DNA from: Rhizobiaceae bacterium
GTDB taxonomy: Bacteria > Pseudomonadota > Alphaproteobacteria > Rhizobiales > Rhizobiaceae
Assembly: GCA_017640615.1 (NCBI GenBank)
Contig: JAEPQK010000002.1
Span: forward strand, 620,001-684,000
DNA: 64,000 bases
Direction: 5' to 3'
A program made the position numbers and the translations under genes. This document shows positions 57,627-64,000 of this stretch, piece after piece. Below the pieces are notes generated by a model. It saw only the letters and a program-made list of their open reading frames with translations, was not told the origin of the DNA and did no database searches. The stretch's first letter is position 1. Each line of letters opens with the position of its first letter.

Positions 57627-58709
57627 TTAGCCTGCCGAAACGTCAGATTCCGCACCTTTTCGGGCCGAAAACTGCGTCAGCGTGATGATGAATTCGCCCA
57701 TGCCAGGCCGCTTCACGGCTTTGAAGGGCAGGGGGCGCGCGGTTTCCATGGCGGCGATTCCAATGCGCGCCGTCATCATGCCGTTGATCACGCCCTCACC
57801 GAGCTTGGCCGAAAGCCGGGCTGCCAGCCCGTGGCCGACCAACTGCTGGACAAGGCTGTCTCCGGCCGCGATTGAGCCTGTGACGGCGAGATGCGCAATA
57901 ACGGAGCGACCAAGTCGGAAAAAGCCCAGCGTGCCGGGCCGCGCGCCATAGAGTTCCGATAGGCGCCTGACAAGCCGCCCTGCCTCGAACACGACATAGC
58001 CGACATCGAACAAAGCGCGCGGGCTGACAGCTGTCACAATCGAGACCCGCTTGGCGGCGTCCGCTATGAGCGTTGAAGCTTGCCGGTCGAGCGGTGAGAG
58101 CAGTTCGGTCTCGGCCAGCCGCAGAAGATCGGGCCCATCGATCACATCGTCTTTGAGTTCCGCCAGCGCTTTGCGTCCGGCGGCTGTGCCGGGGTTGGCC
58201 GTGAGAAACGAGGTAAGGTCGCTGACGAGCTTCCGCGCTTCCTTCGCGCCACCGCTCGATTCGGCTTTTGTGGCGCGGGCGCGCATCGCCTCCACGGAGG
58301 CCAGCCGCCGCATGGCGACGAATTCGCGCGTCAGGATCGCAAAAAGCGCGAAACCGGCAATCGCGGCGAGCCCGGCCGCTGCCCAGCCAAGCCAGTCGGC
58401 GCGCGCGAAGAGATCGCGGATCAGACTGTCAATCCAGAGGCCGATTGCGGCGGAGACAAGCACGCCGAACGCAGCGACGAATATCGCGCCAAGACGCGAG
58501 CGCTTGCGTCGAGCCGGCACCGGTGGGGGATCGAGCTCGGCCGGGTCGATCTCGTCAATGACGTCGATTGCGGCCGGAACGACATTGCCGGACTTTTCTG
58601 GCTTCACCGCAAGCGGCTTGCGCGGCGCACGGTTCTTCTCTGCCGCCTGCTTTGTCGGGGGGCTTTCGGGCTCGACCTTGAATGATGCGGGCTTGCGCTT
58701 CTCGCTCAT
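57627..58709 (-). CDS. YcjF family (UPF0283/TIGR01620) membrane protein
   Basis: The 360-residue protein has a basic, disordered N-terminal region, two membrane spans (about residues 75-135) and a C-terminal domain with the TIGR01620 pattern LFDVGYVVFEAGRLVRRLSELYG and GEGVINGMMTARIGIAAMETARPLPF. In many proteobacteria it is paired with YcjX, as here, where the genes overlap by ATGA. The pair has been linked to envelope or heat stress, but the mechanism is unknown. Confidence 0.87.
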   Translation of the reverse strand: MSEKRKPASFKVEPESPPTKQAAEKNRAPRKPLAVKPEKSGNVVPAAIDVIDEIDPAELDPPPVPARRKRSRLGAIFVAAFGVLVSAAIGLWIDSLIRDLFARADWLGWAAAGLAAIAGFALFAILTREFVAMRRLASVEAMRARATKAESSGGAKEARKLVSDLTSFLTANPGTAAGRKALAELKDDVIDGPDLLRLAETELLSPLDRQASTLIADAAKRVSIVTAVSPRALFDVGYVVFEAGRLVRRLSELYGARPGTLGFFRLGRSVIAHLAVTGSIAAGDSLVQQLVGHGLAARLSAKLGEGVINGMMTARIGIAAMETARPLPFKAVKRPGMGEFIITLTQFSARKGAESDVSAG

Positions 58710-60181
58710 GCCAGACGGTCTCCAAGCAGAAACTGAAGGGCGCGGTCCAGTCGGACATGCGGCAGGGAGAGTTTTAGCCCCTCGGCCGATTCTTCCAGCT
58801 TCGGCGGCTTGAAGCGCACGAAGCGCAGCTCGTTGTCATGCTGGTCGCCATGTGCGCCATCGGTGCGGAAAAGCCGAGAAGGTTTGTCGGGCAGGTCGCC
58901 GGGAAATACCGCCGTCTCCGTTTTTCCGTCGAAGGTCTCCTCGCCAATCGTCTCGCCTTTCATCGGCGTGCCGATGATGACCGGCAATGTGTCGCGCCCG
59001 TTTTTCACCGTGCCTTCGCGTGTCGCACGCACCGCAGCCATCGCGACCGCCTCGACTGTGGCACCGGAAAAATTGGCGCGGGCGATAGCCCGCTCGGCAA
59101 GCCGCCGCACGATCGCCTCGAGCTTGTCATGCTCCGTGTGGTGAATGTGGTCGGCCTTGGTAGCGGCCACCAGAATGCGGTCGATCCGGCGCGAAAACAG
59201 GTCAATGAACGGATTGCCACGCCCGGGGCGGAAGCACTCCAATATTTCCGTCATCGCCCGCTCCAGATCGGCAACGGCTGCCGAACCGGCATTGATCGCC
59301 TGCATTACATCGACAAGCACGATCTGCCTGTCGAGCCGCGTGATGTGCTCGCGGAAGAACGGTTTTACGACATGCGTTTTGTAAGATTCGTAGCGCCGCG
59401 CCATCACTGCGCGCAGCGATCCGGGTTTCGCAGGCTGCTTACTTGGCGGTAGCGGCGCAAAAGTTAGCGCCGGCGACCCTTCCAGATCGCCCGGCATAAG
59501 GAAACGCCCGGGCGGCAATGTAGAAAGCGCTCGCTCGTCTTGTTTGCAGGCACGCAGATAGTCGGCAAAAGCCTCGAAAAGCTGCCGCGCTTGCGTCTCG
59601 TCCGCCGGCGCATCGGCATCCGCCGCCTCGGCCCGTTTGCGCCAGTTTTCGGAGAGCTCGGCGCGCACTGGCAATGCCGCCAGCTCGAACGCCTCGCGCG
59701 AAAAATCATCGTAGGATTTGCCGAGAAGCGGCAGGTCGAGCAGCCATTCGCCGGGGTAGTCGACAATATCGATCGACAGGCTGCCGGCGGAGAACATGCG
59801 GTTCCAGGTCGAGGCGGATTCATACTCCACCGTGAGCCGCAATTCCGAAATCGCGCGGGTCGATTCCGGCCAGACGCGCTCGTTCACAAGTGCCGCAATG
59901 TGGTCCTCATATTGGAACCGCGGCACTGCATCGTCCGGCTGGTGCTGCAGATACGCTTTCGCGATGCGGCCCGATTTCCGCGCCTCGAACATGGGCAGCC
60001 GGCCGCCATGGATGAGGTTTTGCACCAGCGAGGAGATGAAAACCGTTTTGCCGGCGCGCGACAGCCCGCTCACGCCCAGTCGGACAGAGGGCGAAAACAG
60101 ATTGGCCGCCCGCCCGGTCACGGTGTCGAATGCAATGCGTGCTTCGTCTGTCAGGGAAGTCAGTGGGGGCAATCGCGTCAC
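58706..60181 (-). CDS. YcjX family P-loop GTPase-like protein (DUF463)
   Basis: The 491-residue protein has a Walker A GLSRAGKT (39-46), IDIVDYPGEWLLDL (Walker B-like DYPGEW) and ATKADHIHH, the features of YcjX stress-related ATP/GTPases. The start is a GTG at 60181; the 47 residues upstream in the track are Arg/Pro-rich and unlike the family. It acts with the overlapping YcjF-like membrane protein. Confidence 0.87.
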   Translation of the reverse strand: MTRLPPLTSLTDEARIAFDTVTGRAANLFSPSVRLGVSGLSRAGKTVFISSLVQNLIHGGRLPMFEARKSGRIAKAYLQHQPDDAVPRFQYEDHIAALVNERVWPESTRAISELRLTVEYESASTWNRMFSAGSLSIDIVDYPGEWLLDLPLLGKSYDDFSREAFELAALPVRAELSENWRKRAEAADADAPADETQARQLFEAFADYLRACKQDERALSTLPPGRFLMPGDLEGSPALTFAPLPPSKQPAKPGSLRAVMARRYESYKTHVVKPFFREHITRLDRQIVLVDVMQAINAGSAAVADLERAMTEILECFRPGRGNPFIDLFSRRIDRILVAATKADHIHHTEHDKLEAIVRRLAERAIARANFSGATVEAVAMAAVRATREGTVKNGRDTLPVIIGTPMKGETIGEETFDGKTETAVFPGDLPDKPSRLFRTDGAHGDQHDNELRFVRFKPPKLEESAEGLKLSLPHVRLDRALQFLLGDRLA

Positions 60182-60242
60182 CTTGGCTAGGGTGATTGCG
60201 ATATAAGCGCTGCGCGGGCGACTTTCAAAACCGCGTGGCGGT

Positions 60243-60752
60243 TCAGTCGCGCTTGCGGGTGATGAATGCCTCAAGTCGCCCTTTGCCGGGCGCCGCCTGC
60301 GAAAGCGGTCCGTCAAACGCAATCACCGCCAGCCCCGATTTGGGGAAGCCGGCAGCCAAGACCTCAAACGCCTCTGCCGCACCATCGCCGGAGAGCGTTT
60401 CGGCGAGGTCTTCCATCATCGGGTTGTGGCCGACAAGCATGATGCACTCTGCATCAGGTGCGCCACGCGCGACATCCAGATACCCTGCCGCATCGGTAGA
60501 GTAGAGCGTGTCGAGAAACGTCACGCGGTCTTCCATCGGCCCGATCACCTGCGCGACGCCGGCCCAGGTGTCGCGTGCGCGGCGTGCGGTCGAGCACAAG
60601 ATAAGGTCGGGAATCAGGTTCCGCTCAGCCATCTGCGCGCCGATCGAGCGCGAATCCGCTTCGCCCGAGTTTTTTAGCGCCCGGTCGAAATCCCGTTCGC
60701 CGGGAGAGGCCCAGACGGCTTTGGCGTGGCGCAGAAGCAGCAATCGGCTCAT
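60243..60752 (-). CDS. SixA-like histidine phosphatase
   Basis: The 169-residue protein belongs to the histidine acid phosphatase superfamily, with the catalytic RHA motif (His9) at the N-terminus, STARRARDTW and a second histidine in VGHNPMMEDLA. SixA removes phosphate from histidine phosphotransfer domains or PTS components; the target here is not known. It precedes the ycjX gene by 61 bp in the same direction. Confidence 0.86.
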   Translation of the reverse strand: MSRLLLLRHAKAVWASPGERDFDRALKNSGEADSRSIGAQMAERNLIPDLILCSTARRARDTWAGVAQVIGPMEDRVTFLDTLYSTDAAGYLDVARGAPDAECIMLVGHNPMMEDLAETLSGDGAAEAFEVLAAGFPKSGLAVIAFDGPLSQAAPGKGRLEAFITRKRD

Positions 60753-61054
60753 CGATAAGTTCCGTCAGGGCAGTTGGACCGTTGCCTCGATCTAGGAGAT
60801 GGCACCCGGCAGCGCAATCTTTCGCGCATGTTGCAGCTTCATGAATGCCTGTCGACAAGGCGAAGGGCACACGTGGGCGCTGTATAGAGAATTGAAAATA
60901 AAGAGTATTTCAGTGCGATGAAAATCGCTCGCACAGACGAAATTGAGGCTTTGTTCAATCAATTAACAAAAGCGTGAGACGGCGCGCCTTTGCGCTTGTA
61001 CGCCTAGGGGGCTGCGAATATATAGGCGCCGGGTCGTCCAGTGGGGTGAGTCGA
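60753..61054. other. 302-bp divergent intergenic region before dksA
   Basis: The central part is noticeably AT-rich compared with neighbours and contains no supported ORF. It includes the candidate dksA promoter at 60996-61024. The 81-residue ORF crossing it on the minus strand overlaps sixA and is not supported. Confidence 0.6.
60996..61024 (+). promoter_or_regulatory. Candidate dksA promoter
   Basis: TTGTAC and TATATA hexamers are separated by 17 bp and lie about 30 bp before the dksA ATG, implying a short leader. Confidence 0.55.
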
Positions 61055-61471
61055 ATGAGTGATCTCGTTGACAGTGACTACGTGCCCTCGGAGAAAGAGC
61101 CGTTCATGAATGATCGGCAAAAAGCATACTTCCGAAACAAGCTCGTAGACTGGAAAAACGATATTTTGCGCGAAGCGCGCGAAACGCTGGAAATTCTTCA
61201 GCAGGAAAATGCGAACCATCCCGATCTCGCAGATCGGGCTTCGTCCGAAACTGACCGCGCGATCGAATTGCGGGCCCGCGACAGGCAACGCAAGCTGATC
61301 GCCAAGATCGATGCCGCATTGCAGCGTATTGAGGATGGCACTTACGGGTTCTGTGAGGAAACCGGGGAGCCGATTTCTCTGAAGCGCCTGGATGCCAGGC
61401 CGATCGCAACACTTTCGCTTGAGGCGCAGGAGCGCCATGAGCGCCGCGAGAAGGTTTATCGCGACGATTGA
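61055..61471 (+). CDS. dksA: RNA polymerase-binding transcription factor DksA
   Basis: DksA binds the RNA polymerase secondary channel and works with ppGpp to adjust stable-RNA and amino-acid promoters. The 138-residue protein has the coiled-coil with DxxDxA-like LADRASSETDRAIE and a C-terminal zinc-finger region reduced to one cysteine (Cys100 in YGFCEETGEPIS), as in cysteine-poor DksA forms. The ATG at 61055 excludes the unsupported upstream extension in the track. Confidence 0.92.
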   Translation: MSDLVDSDYVPSEKEPFMNDRQKAYFRNKLVDWKNDILREARETLEILQQENANHPDLADRASSETDRAIELRARDRQRKLIAKIDAALQRIEDGTYGFCEETGEPISLKRLDARPIATLSLEAQERHERREKVYRDD

Positions 61472-61491
61472 TCTTCGCAATCAGCCTATCG

Positions 61492-61519
61492 AAAAAGCCC
61501 GGTTAATGCCGGGCTTTTT
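61492..61519. terminator. Bidirectional terminator after dksA
   Basis: AAAAAGCCCGG and CCGGGCTTTTT flank a 6-nt loop, between the convergent dksA and FliO-like genes; it can act on both strands. Confidence 0.88.
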
Positions 61520-61532
61520 CTTTTCCAAGCGT

Positions 61533-62432
61533 CTATTTCTCGCGCTGCTCCGAAAGTTGGCCGAGCAAGCGGGCCATCTCGTCTTCGACACTTTCGGGTC
61601 CGGTCGGCTTTCCGGCCTTCTCCGCTGGCGGCGGTGATTCCGGCACTGCGGCCGCCTGTTTTGGTTCAGGCCTGTCGCCGAGCGTCACCTCGAGCTCTTT
61701 CAGCAGCGTATCGTCCAGATCGGTGCTTTTGTCTGTCGATACCGGCGAAGGCGCAGGTGCCGGTGCGGGAGCCGGTGGCGCAACAGACGCAGCGGCGGCG
61801 GCTACTGGCCTGGGAGCGGCAGGCGCCGGAGGGGCACTCGGTTGTGTGGTTGCGGCCGGTTTGGGCGCAGCAGTCGGCGTTGGAGCCGGCTTTGGCGGTG
61901 TCGCATCGGAGCTGCTTTGACGCAGGGCAGAAGCAATGCGTGACGTCAGCGAAGCCGGCGTCTCGCCGGCAGGTTGCGCCGGCTTTGGCGCAGGGGTTGG
62001 CGCATTGGCCGCAGCGGGCGGCGGCGGAGGCGCCGCGGGTGCAGCCGGTGGCTGAGAGCTTTCGGTCGTTTGCCGCGCGCCCGGTTCTTCAACATGAGCG
62101 CGTGGTTCGGCAGAAGCTCCACGCCGTGCCGGTGCCTGAAGCCGGATATTCTGCTCCACAACAATGTCGGTTGGCCCGCCGATCAGCACCAGATGCTCGA
62201 CATCGTCGCGACGCACGAGCACGAGCCGCCGGTGGCTGTCGACCGCGGTTGCGTCCATCACCGCGAGCCGGGTTTTTCGGTTGCGTCCGCCGGCGACGAA
62301 TGTGCCGAAGGTCAGTCCCCGCACGACTCTAATGATGACCAGCACGACGAGGAGCAGAATCAATGCTCCAAGCGTCCAGATCATCGCCGAAGCGTATTCA
62401 GGTCCGGCAATGCTTTCCAGCCAAGCGCGCAT
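61533..62432 (-). CDS. FliO-like membrane protein with long Pro/Ala-rich tail
   Basis: The 299-residue protein has one membrane span (about residues 17-37), then a short domain with RLAVMDATAVDSHRRLVLVRRDDVEHLVLIGG, which matches the FliO/MopB domain pattern. About 150 residues of Pro/Ala-rich, probably disordered sequence and an acidic C-terminus follow. No flagellar export genes are nearby, and the gene sits beside dksA and cckA as in other rhizobia, so a FliO role in flagellar export is not assured. Confidence 0.75.
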   Translation of the reverse strand: MRAWLESIAGPEYASAMIWTLGALILLLVVLVIIRVVRGLTFGTFVAGGRNRKTRLAVMDATAVDSHRRLVLVRRDDVEHLVLIGGPTDIVVEQNIRLQAPARRGASAEPRAHVEEPGARQTTESSQPPAAPAAPPPPPAAANAPTPAPKPAQPAGETPASLTSRIASALRQSSSDATPPKPAPTPTAAPKPAATTQPSAPPAPAAPRPVAAAAASVAPPAPAPAPAPSPVSTDKSTDLDDTLLKELEVTLGDRPEPKQAAAVPESPPPAEKAGKPTGPESVEDEMARLLGQLSEQREK

Positions 62433-62623
62433 CTGATTGATTCCTCGTGGCCTCGATTGGCAAAAACGTATCGTGCCGGGGCTGTACCCGCAAGTTCACC
62501 CACTGCTATCGGCTCCGCTGTCCCCCGCGCATCTTGCGGCTTTCGCCGACGGTGATGTATGCCGGTCAGCGGGTGAGGGGCGCCGCTTCCTGCCTTGTAG
62601 CGAAGTACGGATACAAAGAGCGC

Positions 62624-64000
62624 ATGGCCAGGAAACCGGGTGTCGATTTTCAAACCGTGCCGATCATCGATGAAGGCACGCGCATCGGCCCCACCACACG
62701 GCTGATAATATTCGCGATCATTCTTCTCGGTGCGGCGGTCTTTTTCGCGCTTTTCCGCGATTGGCTGGGCGATCAGTTCCTGCTCGGACTTCTGGGTGTG
62801 CTGGCCATGATCGGCACTGGCTTCCTGTTCGCCGCCGCGATCGGCTTCATTCAGGTTGCGCCTTCCTCCGCCGCGGACGAGCTGGCCAAGTCGTTTGTGG
62901 ACTCCATGGCGCAGGGACTGGTGATCACCGATCAGAAAGGCCGCATTGTTTATGCCAATGCCGCTTATGCTGACCTGACCGGTGCCACGTCGGCCAACGA
63001 CATCAAGACCGTCGAAGGCATGCTGCTCGACAAATCCGAGGCGGCGGCGACGCTGGTCCGGTTAGGCAATGCGCTGCGCGATGGTCATCAGGCCGAAGGC
63101 GAATTCCGCCTCTCGAAGTCGATCCGCCCCGGTGCCACCGATGGTGCCTGCTGGTATCGAACGCGTGCCCGCGCCTTCATGTTGCCGGGGCACCGCAACC
63201 CGTTTCACGCTTGGCAGATTTCGGACATTTCAGATGAGCGCGCCGAACAGGAGCGCTATTTCCTCGATCTGCAAAAGGCGATTGACCATCTCGATCATGC
63301 GCCGGCAGGCTTCGTCTCGGCTGATCCTGAAGGCCGCGTCACTTATCTCAACGCCACGCTGGCCGATTGGCTCGGCGTCGACCTCGCCAATTTCACGCCG
63401 GCCAGCCTGCGCCTGTCGGAAATCGTTGCGGGCGACGGCATGGCGCTGATCCACGCCGTAAAGGCCGAACCCGGCAAGACGCGCGATGTGGTCATCGATC
63501 TCGATCTCGCAACCCGCAAGGGCGAAGTATTGCCCGTGCGCTTCATGCAGCGGGCCAGTGCAAACCGCGACGGCACGCCCGGCCCCTCGCGAACAATCGT
63601 ATTGAATCGCAGCCATGGCACCGAAGCCGCGGGCGAAGATAGTGGCTCCGAGGTGCGGTTCACGCGCTTCTTCAATTCGACGCCGATGGCAATCGCAGGT
63701 GTCGACAGCGAAGGCCGCATATTGCGTACCAACGCGCCGTTCCTGTCGCTTTTTGCAAGCGTCGTGGATCAGCATGCGGTGGATCGCGGCGTGCGGCTCG
63801 AAGGCGTAATCCACGAGCGCGACCGCGCAGCCTTCAATGCCGCCCTTGAAAGGGCCCGCCAGCGGCAGGCGAATATCGAGCCGATCGACACAGTGTTCCC
63901 CGACAATGACGAGCGCCACATGCGCTTCTACGTCAATGCCATTGCCGACGAGGCGGGCGAGGGCGAAGAGGCCGCGATCGTCTACGCCGTCGAGACGACC
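62624..64000 (+). CDS. cckA: Cell-cycle hybrid sensor kinase CckA, N-terminal part
   Basis: The open frame runs from the ATG at 62624 to the window end (459 codons), which is why the track lacks it. It has a short head, two membrane spans (about residues 26-75) and successive PAS modules: GLVITDQKGRIVYANAAY, APAGFVSADPEGRVTYLNATL and STPMAIAGVDSEGRILRTN. This matches CckA, which phosphorylates CtrA via ChpT to drive the cell cycle. The kinase and receiver domains must lie beyond the edge. AAAGAG precedes the start. Confidence 0.85.
   Translation, partial: MARKPGVDFQTVPIIDEGTRIGPTTRLIIFAIILLGAAVFFALFRDWLGDQFLLGLLGVLAMIGTGFLFAAAIGFIQVAPSSAADELAKSFVDSMAQGLVITDQKGRIVYANAAYADLTGATSANDIKTVEGMLLDKSEAAATLVRLGNALRDGHQAEGEFRLSKSIRPGATDGACWYRTRARAFMLPGHRNPFHAWQISDISDERAEQERYFLDLQKAIDHLDHAPAGFVSADPEGRVTYLNATLADWLGVDLANFTPASLRLSEIVAGDGMALIHAVKAEPGKTRDVVIDLDLATRKGEVLPVRFMQRASANRDGTPGPSRTIVLNRSHGTEAAGEDSGSEVRFTRFFNSTPMAIAGVDSEGRILRTNAPFLSLFASVVDQHAVDRGVRLEGVIHERDRAAFNAALERARQRQANIEPIDTVFPDNDERHMRFYVNAIADEAGEGEEAAIVYAVETT

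Noticed and set aside
61630-62100. Possible repeat array in GC-rich sequence
   Set aside because: The apparent repetition is Pro/Ala codon bias in the disordered tail of the FliO-like protein.
61533-62432. A flagellar gene cluster suggested by the FliO-like domain
   Set aside because: No other flagellar genes occur; the gene accompanies dksA and cckA instead.

Overview
The window is a compact, GC-rich stretch of chromosome from an alphaproteobacterium. It most likely belongs to the Hyphomicrobiales (Rhizobiales), in or near the Phyllobacteriaceae/Mesorhizobium group. The indications are the alphaproteobacterial F-ATPase zeta subunit (DUF1476), a dimeric eukaryote-like NADP isocitrate dehydrogenase, RNase E with an S1-domain insertion and a terminal GWW motif, a DksA with a single cysteine, the dksA - FliO-like - CckA neighbourhood, and separate purS/purQ/purL genes. 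About 65 protein genes are supported. I found no rRNA or tRNA genes, no CRISPR arrays, no insertion sequences and no phage genes. Almost every gene is of a core or accessory-housekeeping type.

Layout. 1-7.8 kb: a membrane-protein fragment and MFS exporter, a GST, icd, an epoxide-hydrolase-like enzyme, a TfoX-domain protein, trmJ and murI, then small genes (DUF3008, GNAT, 2H phosphoesterase). 7.8-9.7 kb: rpsD, with a structured leader and a terminator, and ttcA. 9.7-17 kb: a Bcr/CflA exporter, then a tightly overlapped leftward operon purC-purS-purQ-lipoprotein-Pr6Pr membrane protein-purL-bolA-basic protein-grxD. 17.2-24.6 kb: ATPase zeta subunit, HpcH aldolase, RBBP9-like hydrolase, CatE-like VOC protein, purB, and a leftward group with an orphan periplasmic binding protein and a P1 peptidase. 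24.7-31.5 kb: a rightward molybdenum-hydroxylase maturation operon (flavin reductase, MoxR, CoxE-type VWA, split XdhC, MocA-type fusion) without structural subunits, then a secreted hydrolase and DUF1330. 31.5-39.3 kb: DUF1176, a J-domain-like protein, MATE, pyrG, aat, and accC-accB-aroQ. 39.4-53.5 kb: DsbA, M48-TPR protease, aminotransferase, rne, amidase, PBP1A, prfB (read through a programmed +1 frameshift), an M23 peptidase and Bcp. 53.5-64 kb: a large AsmA-like protein, a small secreted protein, the YcjF/YcjX pair, SixA, dksA, a FliO-like protein and the N-terminal part of the CckA sensor kinase, cut by the window end.

How the genes work together. Most of purine synthesis (purC, S, Q, L, B) is here and is linked to the iron-sulfur trafficking pair BolA/monothiol glutaredoxin. 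Envelope growth and division functions cluster at 46-53 kb (amidase, PBP1A, M23). Two of these carry TTAACC-type sequences upstream that resemble CtrA half-sites, and CckA, which controls CtrA, is at the right end.

I found no clearly new multi-gene defence or biosynthetic system. The most interesting signals are small: the prfB frameshift cassette missed by the ORF track, directional hairpins in the rpsD and rne leaders, an arginine-rich protein coupled to bolA, unexplained membrane genes inside the pur operon, and five convergent gene pairs whose stop codons interlock over the same 4 bp.
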